This document shows positions 7,516 through 15,134 of a stretch of DNA of 41,008 bases, in pieces. Each line of letters begins with the position of its first letter. Positions within the stretch are counted from its first letter, which is position 1. Both the position numbers and the translations under genes were made by a program. The stretch comes from Deltaproteobacteria bacterium (GTDB lineage: Bacteria > Desulfobacterota > Desulfovibrionia > Desulfovibrionales > Desulfomicrobiaceae), in assembly GCA_009930495.1 (NCBI GenBank), contig RZYB01000006.1, positions 1 through 41,008 of the forward strand. Reading direction: 5' to 3'. The notes beneath the pieces were generated by a model. That model saw only the letters and a list, made by a program, of their open reading frames with translations. It was not told where the DNA came from and did no database searches.

Positions 7516-7995
7516 ATGACCGAACACGCGCTTCCCGCCCCCGGCGAACCGGCCCCGGGATTCTGTCTCCGTGGCACCTCGGAGGCGGACCTCCGTCTGG
7601 AAGATTTTCGGGGCCAATGGGTGGTGCTGTACTTCTATCCCAAGGACAACACCCCCGGCTGCACCACCGAAGCCCGGGAATTCTCGGCCCTGATGCCGGA
7701 ATTCTCGGCCCTGGGCTGCGTCATCCTGGGCGTGAGCCCGGATTCCATGAAGACCCACCACAACTTCATCGCCAAACAAGACCTGCGTATCGAACTGCTG
7801 AGCGACCCCGATCACGCGATACTGGAACAATTCGGCGCCTGGCGGCTCAAAAAAAATTACGGCAAGGAATACATGGGCGTGGTCCGATCCACCGTGCTCA
7901 TCGATCCCCAAGGCATTGTCCGTCACGTCTGGCCCAAGGTGAAGGCGGCCGGCCACGCGGCCGAGGTTCTGAACACCCTGCGGCAACTGCGCTAA
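7516..7995 (+). CDS. bcp: Bcp/PrxQ-type thiol peroxidase
   Basis: The 159-residue peroxiredoxin has the active-site segment Y-P-K-D-N-T-P-G-C-T-T-E-A (41-53) with peroxidatic C49. It reduces hydrogen and organic peroxides in the cytoplasm. Many Bcp proteins have the resolving cysteine five residues later (C-T-x-x-x-C), but here that position is Arg54. The other cysteines are C17 and C68, so the protein is a 1-Cys type or resolves through an unusual partner. The start has a near-perfect AAGGAGG seven bases upstream, one of the strongest ribosome sites in the window. The next gene starts eight bases after the stop, so the two are probably cotranscribed. Confidence 0.93.
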   Translation: MTEHALPAPGEPAPGFCLRGTSEADLRLEDFRGQWVVLYFYPKDNTPGCTTEAREFSALMPEFSALGCVILGVSPDSMKTHHNFIAKQDLRIELLSDPDHAILEQFGAWRLKKNYGKEYMGVVRSTVLIDPQGIVRHVWPKVKAAGHAAEVLNTLRQLR

Positions 7996-8003
7996 AAAGC
8001 ACC

Positions 8004-9230
8004 ATGAACCACGATCAACACCAGGTTCTCGGCGCCCTGCTGGACGAGGTGGCCGCATGCGCGCGCAAAAAGGACTCGGTCCGCTGTCGGCGGCTTTTGG
8101 ACAGCGTCCGCGCCTGGGGGCATGACGTTTTAGCGTCCGCCCCCGGCGCGCCGCGCACGGAACTGGAAGAACTGCGTCAAAAACTGCACGCCTCCAAAAC
8201 CGCCTTCGAAACCACGGTCGGCGCCTACAAGGATCTTTTGGAGACCTTCGAAATTTTCCGTTCCAGCATCGATATCATCCAACAAGCCAAGCGATTGGAC
8301 GAATTGCCCCAGGCCATCGAGCACGTCCGCCAACTGCGGGGCATGCATGCCCTGCACATGGTTCTGGATCAGAATTTTTTCGGCCCGGACAGACCCGACT
8401 GCTTTGGCTGGGCGCCCTCCCACCAGTTGCGCGAGCACATGATCCAATTCACCCCGGCTCTCCACTGGCCCATGCTCTACCTTGGAGACATCAACGGCGT
8501 CGAGAATCCTGCCTTTTTCCTCGAATCCGGACAAATGCCCGACAACGGCTCCTGCGTCATTTTCGCGCTGCGCCATAAATACCAGTCCGGCGCGATCATC
8601 GGCTTTTTCGCGGCCTGCGATCCGTCCCCGGACCGATACGGACCGGACAAGGCCACGGATTTTCTCGGCCATTTCTGCGATATCCTGGCCAGCACCCTGG
8701 TCAACGCCCTGGAACACGCCCAGCTCGAGGAATTAAGCGTGCGTGACTCCCTGACCGGGGTCAACAACCGGGCCTACCTGGAACGCCACGCCCCGCGCAT
8801 TCTGGAATTCGCCACGCGCCGGGATTTTCCCGTCCATCTGTGTTTCATCGACCTGAACGGGTTCAAGGCCGTCAACGACACCCTGGGGCACGACGCCGGA
8901 GACCAGATCCTGATCAGCGTGGCCCAAACCATCCAGGTCATGGTCCGCAATTACGACATCTTTGTCCGTCTCGGCGGCGATGAATTCGTGGTTCTCCTGC
9001 CCGACACCGACGAAGCCAAGGCTAAATCCTTCCGTGACCGCCTGGAAAATGCCCTGGACCACATCGATGTCCAGACTGTTTGCGGCCACGACACGCCGCT
9101 GCGGGTCTCCGCGTCCGTGGGCGTGGCCCGCCATCAGGCCGGCCAAACCCTGGACGAACTGCTGCGCGAGGCCGACCGGCTCATGTACGCGGCCAAATCC
9201 TCCAAACCCCAACCACCCAGGACGCCATAA
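8004..9230 (+). CDS. Diguanylate cyclase with DUF484/GAF-like sensor
   Basis: The 408-residue product makes c-di-GMP from two GTP. Residues about 50-100 are helical. About 100-240 resemble a GAF-type domain of the DUF484 kind, with C-V-I-F-A-L-R and G-A-I-I-G-F-F-A-A-C-D. The GGDEF domain spans about 244-400, with the active loop G-G-D-E-F at 324-328. R-N-Y-D at 315-318, five residues before it, is a proper RxxD inhibitory site, so product feedback is expected. No membrane segment is seen, so it is a cytosolic enzyme. The ATG at 8004 was chosen because it follows the bcp stop; the same frame is open further upstream only inside bcp. The ligand of the sensor is unknown. Confidence 0.9.
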   Translation: MNHDQHQVLGALLDEVAACARKKDSVRCRRLLDSVRAWGHDVLASAPGAPRTELEELRQKLHASKTAFETTVGAYKDLLETFEIFRSSIDIIQQAKRLDELPQAIEHVRQLRGMHALHMVLDQNFFGPDRPDCFGWAPSHQLREHMIQFTPALHWPMLYLGDINGVENPAFFLESGQMPDNGSCVIFALRHKYQSGAIIGFFAACDPSPDRYGPDKATDFLGHFCDILASTLVNALEHAQLEELSVRDSLTGVNNRAYLERHAPRILEFATRRDFPVHLCFIDLNGFKAVNDTLGHDAGDQILISVAQTIQVMVRNYDIFVRLGGDEFVVLLPDTDEAKAKSFRDRLENALDHIDVQTVCGHDTPLRVSASVGVARHQAGQTLDELLREADRLMYAAKSSKPQPPRTP

Positions 9231-9235
9231 CCACC

Positions 9236-9706
9236 ATGCTCGACCTTGACATTCCCGGCTTCGGCCACCTGCGACTGGAACATCTCGTGCTCGATTTCAA
9301 CGGAACCCTGGCCCTGGACGGACACGTCCAGCCCGGAGTCTTTTCCCGCTTGAGCCAACTCAAGGCATTCTTGTCCATTCACATCCTGACCGCGGACACC
9401 TTCGGCACAGTCAAAACCACGTTTGCCAGCACGCCTTTCACGATCCATATCCTGCCCCAAGGCAATGAGAACAACGCCAAGCGGGACTATGTCCGCGCCC
9501 TGGGCCCCAGCACCTGCGCCTGCCTGGGCAACGGCAACAACGACGCGGCCATGCTGTCCGAGGCGGCCCTGTCCATGGCCGTGCTGCAACCCGAAGGCAC
9601 GGCCTGGAAAGCCCTGTCCTCGGCCATGCTCGCCGTGCCCGGCATCGAATCCGCCCTGGACCTGCTCCTGCATCCGGCCCGCCTCAAGGCCACGCTCCGG
9701 TTCTAA
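9236..9706 (+). CDS. Minimal HAD-superfamily protein (soluble P-type-ATPase-like)
   Basis: The 156-residue product is a capless HAD fold. Motif I is D20-F-N-G-T-L, motif II lies in I-L-T-A-D-T, a lysine follows at N-N-A-K-R, and motif IV is G-N-G-N-N-D. The nucleophile Asp is present, but the second acid of the usual D-x-D is Asn22. That is unusual for HAD phosphatases and matches the small group annotated as soluble P-type ATPase-like proteins. A phosphatase activity is possible but uncertain; a non-catalytic or regulatory role cannot be excluded. The start lies five bases after the diguanylate cyclase stop, so the two form a transcription unit. Confidence 0.75.
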   Translation: MLDLDIPGFGHLRLEHLVLDFNGTLALDGHVQPGVFSRLSQLKAFLSIHILTADTFGTVKTTFASTPFTIHILPQGNENNAKRDYVRALGPSTCACLGNGNNDAAMLSEAALSMAVLQPEGTAWKALSSAMLAVPGIESALDLLLHPARLKATLRF

Positions 9707-9739
9707 AGCTGTCGTCATTCTCCTTCCTGCCTTTTATGA

Positions 9740-9768
9740 TTGATCTATTTCCCCCGAGACCGTAATAG
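9740..9768 (+). promoter_or_regulatory. Possible sigma-70 promoter of the Cache chemoreceptor
   Basis: TTGATC (9740-9745) and TAATAG (9763-9768) are 17 bases apart, 34 bases before the receptor start. Matches to consensus are moderate (4/6 and 3/6). A flagellar sigma-28 type site was looked for and not found. Confidence 0.3.
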
Positions 9769-9802
9769 TATCCTATCGCATATCCACCATCGGGAGGGCT
9801 CA

Positions 9803-11863
9803 ATGTTCAATCTTCGGTCCATCAAGTTCACAACCAAACTTTTTATCGGCATTCTGACCATCCTCGTCCTTTCCATCTTCACCGTGAACACGGTCACCAC
9901 CATCCAGGTCCGCTCCGATCTCTTCAAGCTCGGCCGCGAGGACTTGAAAAGCATCAGTGACTCGGTTTTCAATTCCCTGGTCGCCCAGCATTCCATCCTG
10001 CAGGAAAAACTAAGCGGCGACATGCTGATCCTGGAAAATGAACTCAGCGACCTGGGCGCGATCTCCCTCGACACCATGAACATGCGCTCCCAGACCATCA
10101 CCAACCAGGTGACCAAGGCCCAGGAACAGGCCACCTTTCCGACGCTAAACGCCAATGGCGTCATCCTCAACGGCAACGACCAGATCGTGGACTCGCTCCA
10201 ACGCATGGTCGGCGGCGTGGCCACCATTTTCCAAGTGGTGGACGGCAAGCTGCTGCGCATCACCACCAATGTCGTGGACGCGGTCGGAAAACGAGCCGTG
10301 GGCACGTACATCCCCTCCGACAGCCCGGTCTACAAAACCATCATGCGTGGCGACACATACACGGGACGCGCCTTTGTCGTGAACGATTGGTATTTGACCG
10401 CCTACAAACCCCTCAAGGATGTCACGGGGAAAATCATTGGCGCCATGTTCGTTGGACGCAGCATCCTGACGCCGCAGTTGCGGGAAATCCTGACCGCCAC
10501 CAAGGCAGCCGGCGTTGGCGACTTTTTTGTCTACAACTCCGAAGGCACCCTGCTCGTCCACTCCAAGCTTGAAGGTCAAAATATCTTTGAACTGCCCGGA
10601 GTCGGTGAACTCTACCGGACTCACAAAGGCGGCTTCATCGACTATGAATGGGACGGCGACACCACAATCTCCCACACCCAGTACTTTGAACCCTGGGATT
10701 GGCATCTGGGCGTTGGCCTGAGCACCACCCAGATGTTGCGCGGCCTGGACCAAAAAATCATCCTCGAAAGCGTTCTCGTCGGCGGCATCGCCATCGTCCT
10801 CGGCATCGTGGTCTCGATCTTGCTGATCCGGGCCATTTCCCGCCCCCTGGCCCAGCTGGCGGCCCAAAGCCTAAAAATGGCCGAAGGCGACTACACCGTG
10901 AACTTCTCCTATCCCGCCAAGGACGCCATCGGCAACCTGGCCGAATCCATGACCACCATGGTCGAAAGGACCAAGGAAATGCTCGGCGAAATCACCGCCG
11001 CGACCCAGGCCCTGGCGGCCTCGTCCTCGGAGCTCTCGGCCATCTCCACCCAGATGACCGGCAATTCGACCCAGACCGCCCATCTGGCCGGCACCGTCAA
11101 CAGCTCGGCCGAAGACGTCAGCGGCAACATGAACTCGGTGTCCGCGGCCATGGAAGAAGCCGCCATCAACATGAACACCGTGGCCACGGCGGCCGAGGAA
11201 ATGTCGGCCACGATCCAGGAAATCGCCCAAAATTCCGAGCGGGCCAGAAACACCACCGCCAGCGCGGTGGACAAATCCAGAACCACGTCGGAACGCGTTC
11301 ACGAGCTGGGCTCGGCGGCCAAGGAAATCAACGCGGTCACGACCACCATCACGGCCATCTCCTCCCAAACGAATCTCTTGGCCCTGAACGCGACCATCGA
11401 AGCGGCGCGGGCCGGGGAAGCCGGCCGGGGGTTTGCCGTTGTCGCCAACGAAATCAAGGAGCTGGCCCTGCAAACCGCCAAGGCCACCGAGGACATCCGG
11501 GAAAAAATCAACGGCATCCAGTCCGTGACCGGCCAGACCGTGCATGAAATCAGCGAAATCACGGACGTCATCAGCGAGGTCAACGACATCGTTGGCACCA
11601 TCGCCGCCGCCGTGGAGGAACAATCCGTGACCACGCGGGACATCGCCGAAAACGTCGGCCAAGCGTCCATGGGCATCTCCGAAATCAATGGCAATGTGGC
11701 CACCAGTTCGTCCATGACCCGATCCATCAGCCAGGACATCGAAAAAGTCCGCCTCGCTTCCGAGGAGATGACCATGAGCAGCCAGACCGTGCAGCAAAGC
11801 GCCACGGAGCTGTCCACCCTGGCCGAGCGCCTGGCGGAGCTCGTGTCGCGCTTCAAAATCTGA
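9803..11863 (+). CDS. Methyl-accepting chemotaxis protein with periplasmic Cache domain
   Basis: The 686-residue transmembrane receptor has a first membrane helix at about 12-33 and a periplasmic sensor at about 34-320. The sensor resembles the Cache_3-Cache_2 type: [15 protein letters not shown] and [11 protein letters not shown] second membrane helix spans about 322-344, then a HAMP linker, then the coiled-coil signalling domain with tip [12 protein letters not shown] at 533-544. It has no CheR-docking pentapeptide and ends V-S-R-F-K-I. The start at 9803 has GGGAGG seven bases upstream. Cache sensors commonly bind small organic acids or amino acids; the ligand here is unknown. It may feed the CheA at 2826. 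Confidence 0.95.
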   Translation: MFNLRSIKFTTKLFIGILTILVLSIFTVNTVTTIQVRSDLFKLGREDLKSISDSVFNSLVAQHSILQEKLSGDMLILENELSDLGAISLDTMNMRSQTITNQVTKAQEQATFPTLNANGVILNGNDQIVDSLQRMVGGVATIFQVVDGKLLRITTNVVDAVGKRAVGTYIPSDSPVYKTIMRGDTYTGRAFVVNDWYLTAYKPLKDVTGKIIGAMFVGRSILTPQLREILTATKAAGVGDFFVYNSEGTLLVHSKLEGQNIFELPGVGELYRTHKGGFIDYEWDGDTTISHTQYFEPWDWHLGVGLSTTQMLRGLDQKIILESVLVGGIAIVLGIVVSILLIRAISRPLAQLAAQSLKMAEGDYTVNFSYPAKDAIGNLAESMTTMVERTKEMLGEITAATQALAASSSELSAISTQMTGNSTQTAHLAGTVNSSAEDVSGNMNSVSAAMEEAAINMNTVATAAEEMSATIQEIAQNSERARNTTASAVDKSRTTSERVHELGSAAKEINAVTTTITAISSQTNLLALNATIEAARAGEAGRGFAVVANEIKELALQTAKATEDIREKINGIQSVTGQTVHEISEITDVISEVNDIVGTIAAAVEEQSVTTRDIAENVGQASMGISEINGNVATSSSMTRSISQDIEKVRLASEEMTMSSQTVQQSATELSTLAERLAELVSRFKI

Positions 11864-11911
11864 CCGCCCCCGGATTACGAAACGAGACTCGGAAATAAAT
11901 TGAAAAAGTGT

Positions 11912-11940
11912 TTGACAAAGCAGGGGGCCGTCCATAAAAG
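11912..11940 (+). promoter_or_regulatory. Promoter of the tRNA-Pro/tRNA-Thr unit
   Basis: A perfect TTGACA (11912-11917) and TAAAAG (11935-11940) stand 17 bases apart. Transcription would start about seven bases further on, just before tRNA-Pro at 11955. Confidence 0.7.
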
Positions 11941-11954
11941 CGACTTCTCGTTGT

Positions 11955-12031
11955 CGGGATGTAGCGCAGTCTGGTAGCGCACTTGAATGGGGTTCAAGGG
12001 GCCGGAGGTTCAAATCCTCTCATCCCGACCA
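11955..12031 (+). tRNA. tRNA-Pro, anticodon GGG
   Basis: The 77-base gene folds as a full cloverleaf. The acceptor stem is CGGGATG with CATCCCG. The anticodon stem is CTTGA with TCAAG around loop ATGGGGT, giving anticodon GGG. The T-arm contains GGTTCAAATCC, and the 3' CCA is encoded (12029-12031). It reads CCC and CCU proline codons. tRNA-Thr follows eight bases later, so the two are processed from one transcript. Confidence 0.95.
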
Positions 12032-12039
12032 CAACGAAA

Positions 12040-12115
12040 GCCCACATAGCTCAGTCGGTAGAGTGCGTCCTTGGTAAGGACGAGGTCAGCAGTTCAATCC
12101 TGCTTGTGGGCTCCA
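12040..12115 (+). tRNA. tRNA-Thr, anticodon GGT
   Basis: The 76-base gene folds as a cloverleaf. The acceptor stem is GCCCACA with TGTGGGC. The anticodon stem is CGTCC with GGACG around loop TTGGTAA, giving anticodon GGT. The T-loop is TTCAATC, and CCA is encoded at 12113-12115. It reads ACC and ACU threonine codons and ends the two-gene tRNA unit. Confidence 0.95.
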
Positions 12116-12123
12116 GACAACAA

Positions 12124-12147
12124 AGCCGGTCCTAGGACCGGCTTTTT
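12124..12147 (+). terminator. Rho-independent terminator after the tRNAs, probably bidirectional
   Basis: A perfect 20-base palindrome (AGCCGGTCCT with AGGACCGGCT, 12124-12143) is followed by TTTTT. On the other strand it is followed by TTTGTTGT, so it may also stop transcription of pal, which ends 59 bases away on the minus strand. Confidence 0.85.
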
Positions 12148-12205
12148 CATTTCCGCGCACCAGCGGCAAAACATCCAGGAAATCCAACCCAGGGCCCCGC
12201 CGAAG

Positions 12206-12742
12206 CTATTTGACGGCGCTGGCCTTGAATTCATCCCGCCGATTCTTGGCCCAGGCCTCTTCGTTGGACTCCGGCACGGCCGGGCGCTCCTCGCCATAAC
12301 TGATCAAGCTCAACCGTGCCGGCGCGACGCCAAGCTGAACAAGATAGTCATGCGCGGCCTGCGCCCGCCGGGCACCGAGAGCCATGTTGTACTCGTTGGT
12401 CCCCCGCTCGTCGCAATGGCCCTCGATCAGGGCCTCCAACGCGGGAAATTCCTTCATCAGCGCGGCCTTTTCCGTCAAAACCTGCCGGGACTCGGGCGTC
12501 AGATCGCTTTTGTCGAAGGCAAAATAGATCCGTTCCGCGCCAATGGTGTCGATGGCCCGAAGCTGCGCTTCCGCTTGACGCCGCGCTTCAAGCTCCTCGG
12601 CCGACATACCGCCGCCGAAATCCTGACTGGTGGCCACGGGTGGCGAAACCGCCGGAGTCGAACTGACCTTTTTGGCGCAACCGCCAGCCATCGCAAGCCC
12701 AAGCACCAGCAAAATCAATCCCGAAATGCCTAACTTTTTCAT
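12206..12742 (-). CDS. pal: Peptidoglycan-associated lipoprotein Pal (OmpA-C domain)
   Basis: The 178-residue product has a lipoprotein signal (M-K-K-L-G-I then a hydrophobic stretch and A-G-G-C) with Cys23 as the likely lipidated residue. The lipobox is imperfect. A short Ser/Pro/Val-rich linker follows, then an OmpA-C/Pal domain from about residue 70: I-Y-F-A-F-D-K-S-D-L, E-G-H-C-D-E-R-G-T-N-E-Y-N and L-G-A-R-R-A. Pal anchors the outer membrane to peptidoglycan and works with TolB, but no tol genes are adjacent. The start was chosen by the strong AAGGAGG about seven bases upstream and the lipoprotein signal; the frame is open further upstream, without a better site. Confidence 0.93.
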   Translation of the reverse strand: MKKLGISGLILLVLGLAMAGGCAKKVSSTPAVSPPVATSQDFGGGMSAEELEARRQAEAQLRAIDTIGAERIYFAFDKSDLTPESRQVLTEKAALMKEFPALEALIEGHCDERGTNEYNMALGARRAQAAHDYLVQLGVAPARLSLISYGEERPAVPESNEEAWAKNRRDEFKASAVK

Positions 12743-13014
12743 GTCATCCTCCTTGTGATGAAGAAAAAGGCACCGTCGTCCCAACCATCTGGAACAGTTC
12801 CACTGATAATACATTTTCCCGATCCCGCCAGAAGAAATACGATAGTCTTTCCTCGGCCACGCGATTTTTTTTCGCGGCCAGTTCATCCACGCCCCCCTTG
12901 GACGACGGCGCGGACACCCAGATGTCTTCCTTTGCTTGCAAAGCCGCCCGAGTCTGGTACATAACCAGTCATGATCTTTGTCGCACCAAACATGCTTGCC
13001 AAGGAGACGCAGCC

Positions 13015-13455
13015 ATGACCATGTTTTCCAAAATTCTTTGTCCGGTTGATTTTTCGGACGCAAGTCCGGCCATCGCCAAAACAGCGCTGGAATTCGCCCG
13101 GAAATTCGACGCCGAAGTACTCGTCGTCTATGTCGCGCCATCCATGATCCAATACGAAATATTCGACCTGCCCGCGGCTTCCCTGCCGCAATTGGTCGGG
13201 GATATCGTCAGCGGAGCGGAAAAAACCATGGCCGAATTCATTTCCACGCATTTCAGCGGTATCCACGCCAGCGGCAAGGTGGTCAGCGGCGACGCGGCCG
13301 AATCCATCGTCAACCTAGCCCAGTCCGAAAAGGCGGACATCATCATCATGGCCACCCACGGTCGCCAGGGCCTAAACAGGCTCCTCTTCGGCTCGGTGGC
13401 CGAAAAAGTGGTCAAGACCTCGCCCATTCCCGTCATGACCATCCGGCCCGTGTAG
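13015..13455 (+). CDS. Universal stress protein (UspA family)
   Basis: The 146-residue single Usp domain begins K-I-L-C-P-V-D-F-S-D and ends with the nucleotide-binding segment A-T-H-G-R-Q-G-L-N-R-L-L-F-G-S. This fits the G-2x-G-9x-G-S pattern with Ala in the first place, so ATP binding is likely. The ATG at 13015 has AAGGAG nine bases upstream and begins at the conserved first strand. The gene diverges from pal across a 272-base gap (12743-13014). That gap shows a poly-T-looped inverted repeat at 12855-12879 but no confident promoter. The trigger and partner of this protein are unknown. Confidence 0.93.
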   Translation: MTMFSKILCPVDFSDASPAIAKTALEFARKFDAEVLVVYVAPSMIQYEIFDLPAASLPQLVGDIVSGAEKTMAEFISTHFSGIHASGKVVSGDAAESIVNLAQSEKADIIIMATHGRQGLNRLLFGSVAEKVVKTSPIPVMTIRPV

Positions 13456-13461
13456 CCACCC

Positions 13462-13490
13462 GGCGCGGTCCGTCGCCAGCGGACCGCGCC
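13462..13490 (+). other. Strong GC hairpin between usp and the permease gene
   Basis: An 11-bp perfect stem (GGCGCGGTCCG with CGGACCGCGCC) around a 7-base loop begins seven bases after the usp stop and ends 13 bases before the permease start. There is no T-tract, so it is not a standard terminator. It may protect mRNA ends, mark processing, or limit read-through. Confidence 0.6.
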
Positions 13491-13502
13491 CACGCATGAC
13501 CG

Positions 13503-14291
13503 ATGACATTCCCACGATTCCCCTTCCGAGTCCGATGTTCCTCGATGTGCGCGATCTTCGCATATGTCCTGACCATGACCGCCATCGTCTGGACCGTGCT
13601 CCATGGCGCCGAAGCGTCCGGGTATCACTGGCAATGGTACCGGGTGCCCCGTTTTTTGATCCGCCCCGACGGTTCGCCCGGCCCGCTGCTCCACGGCGCG
13701 GGGATCACGTTGCTGGTCTCGAGCCTTGGCTTCGTGGGGGCAGGAGTACTGGCGATGATCACGGCCCTGCTGCGCCTGTCGGACTCCATCGTGGGACGGG
13801 CCATGGCCCGTGTTTATCTGGAATCGATCCGGAACACCCCGCTGCTGGTGCAAATCTTTTTCATCTACTTCGTGGTCGCGCCGATCATCGACATCGACCG
13901 CCTGGCCGCGGCCGTTCTGGCCTTGTCCCTCTTCGAGGGGGCCTATGCCTCGGAAATCATCCGCGCCGGCATCCTGGCCGTGCCCAAGGGGCAATGGGAA
14001 GGAGCCTGGAGCCTGGGCATGAGCCCCGGAACAGTGTATGGTCGGATCATCCTGCCCCAGGCCCTGCGCCACGGCCTGCCGCCCCTGACCAGCCAGGGCG
14101 TGTCGCTCATCAAGGATTCGGCGCTGGTTTCAACCATCGCCATTTTCGATCTGACCATGCAAGGACAGGCCATCGTGGCTGAAACATTCCTGAGCTTTGA
14201 AATCTGGTTCACCGTGGCGGGCATGTACCTGGTGGCCACCTGGAGTCTCTCCGGATTGGCCAAGCGTCTGGAAACCGCGCGCCGAGCCTAA
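13503..14291 (+). CDS. Amino-acid type ABC transporter permease (HisM/GlnP family)
   Basis: The product of about 262 residues is an inner-membrane permease with several hydrophobic segments. The EAA loop is E-G-A-Y-A-S-E-I-I-R-A-G-I...G-Q-W-E-G-A-W-S-L-G and then I-I-L-P-Q-A, diagnostic of the polar amino-acid subfamily. V-Y-L-E-S-I-R-N-T-P-L-L-V-Q earlier is also typical. The start is uncertain: ATG at 13503 has only a weak ribosome site, and an in-frame ATG at 13545 (M-C-A-I-F) starts just before the first hydrophobic stretch. The binding protein and a second permease follow on the same strand. The substrate is unknown. Confidence 0.88.
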   Translation: MTFPRFPFRVRCSSMCAIFAYVLTMTAIVWTVLHGAEASGYHWQWYRVPRFLIRPDGSPGPLLHGAGITLLVSSLGFVGAGVLAMITALLRLSDSIVGRAMARVYLESIRNTPLLVQIFFIYFVVAPIIDIDRLAAAVLALSLFEGAYASEIIRAGILAVPKGQWEGAWSLGMSPGTVYGRIILPQALRHGLPPLTSQGVSLIKDSALVSTIAIFDLTMQGQAIVAETFLSFEIWFTVAGMYLVATWSLSGLAKRLETARRA

Positions 14292-14313
14292 CCACAACAA
14301 TCTGGGAGGTATC

Positions 14314-15117
14314 ATGTTCCGCTTTCTCCTCGCCCTGCTTCTGGTATCCATGGTCATGCCCGCGACGGCCATGGCGGAACCCGGACCAGGGATTCTGGAC
14401 GGCATCCAACAACGCGGCGTGCTGCGCGTGGGCTTCGACACCTTTGTCCCCTGGGCCATGAAAGACAAAAATGGCGAATACATTGGTTTCGAGACCGATG
14501 TGGCCCGCCGCTTGGCCCAGGACATGGGCGTTCAGGTCGAATTCGTGCCCACCAAGTGGTCCGGCATCATCCCGGCGCTTTTGACCGGAAAATTCGACAT
14601 CATCATTGGCGGCATGGGAATTCTCCCCAGCCGGAATCTGAAAGTGAACTTCTCCCGGCCCTACGAGTATTCTGGCATGTCCATGGTCGCCAGCCGCAAA
14701 CTGGCGCCCGATATGAGCACGCTGGCCGACTTCGACAAGCCAGAAGTAACCCTGGCCGTGAAAACCGGCGCGACATCGGTGGCCGCGGCCAAAAAACACA
14801 TGCCCCGCGCCACGCTGCGCATGTTCGACGACGAAGCCCAGGCCTTGCAGGAAGTTCTGAACGGCCGCGCCCACGCCATGGTGGCCTCGGCGCCCTTTCC
14901 CGAGCAACAGGCCATCCGGCATCGCGACGCCCTGTATCTGCCCTTGAACGGCGAAACCTTCACCAAGGAACCCATCGGCTTCGCCATTCGCAAGGGCGAT
15001 GTCGATTTCCTCAACTTCCTGGATAATTGGATAGCCGTGACGGAATCCGAGGGATGGCTGGCCGAACGGCACGCCTATTGGTTCCGAACCATGGACTGGG
15101 AAACCAAGATCAAGTGA
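14314..15117 (+). CDS. ABC transporter substrate-binding protein (family 3, polar amino acids)
   Basis: The 267-residue periplasmic protein has a signal peptide (M-F-R-F-L-L-A-L-L-L to A-M-A, cut near 21-22). The body is SBP_bac_3: G-V-L-R-V-G-F-D-T-F-V-P-W at the N-terminus, then G-F-E-T-D-V-A-R-R-L-A, W-S-G-I-I-P-A-L-L-T-G-K-F-D and S-R-P-Y-E-Y-S-G. It captures a small polar solute for the two permeases that flank it. The start has GGGAGG seven bases upstream. It begins 22 bases after the first permease and ends close to or within the start of the second. The ligand, probably an amino acid, cannot be fixed from sequence. Confidence 0.92.
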   Translation: MFRFLLALLLVSMVMPATAMAEPGPGILDGIQQRGVLRVGFDTFVPWAMKDKNGEYIGFETDVARRLAQDMGVQVEFVPTKWSGIIPALLTGKFDIIIGGMGILPSRNLKVNFSRPYEYSGMSMVASRKLAPDMSTLADFDKPEVTLAVKTGATSVAAAKKHMPRATLRMFDDEAQALQEVLNGRAHAMVASAPFPEQQAIRHRDALYLPLNGETFTKEPIGFAIRKGDVDFLNFLDNWIAVTESEGWLAERHAYWFRTMDWETKIK

Positions 15118-15134
15118 GATCCAAACCGGCATCC

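Noticed and set aside
6185-7519. 444-codon frame overlapping the BaiN-type gene
   Set aside because: Same strand but another frame, extreme Arg/Gly/Pro content, and no domain; the flavoprotein frame has clear FAD motifs.
12855-12879. Inverted repeat with a T8 loop between pal and usp
   Set aside because: The stem is broken by an unpaired base, and it is not placed at the end of any transcript, so neither terminator nor operator could be supported.
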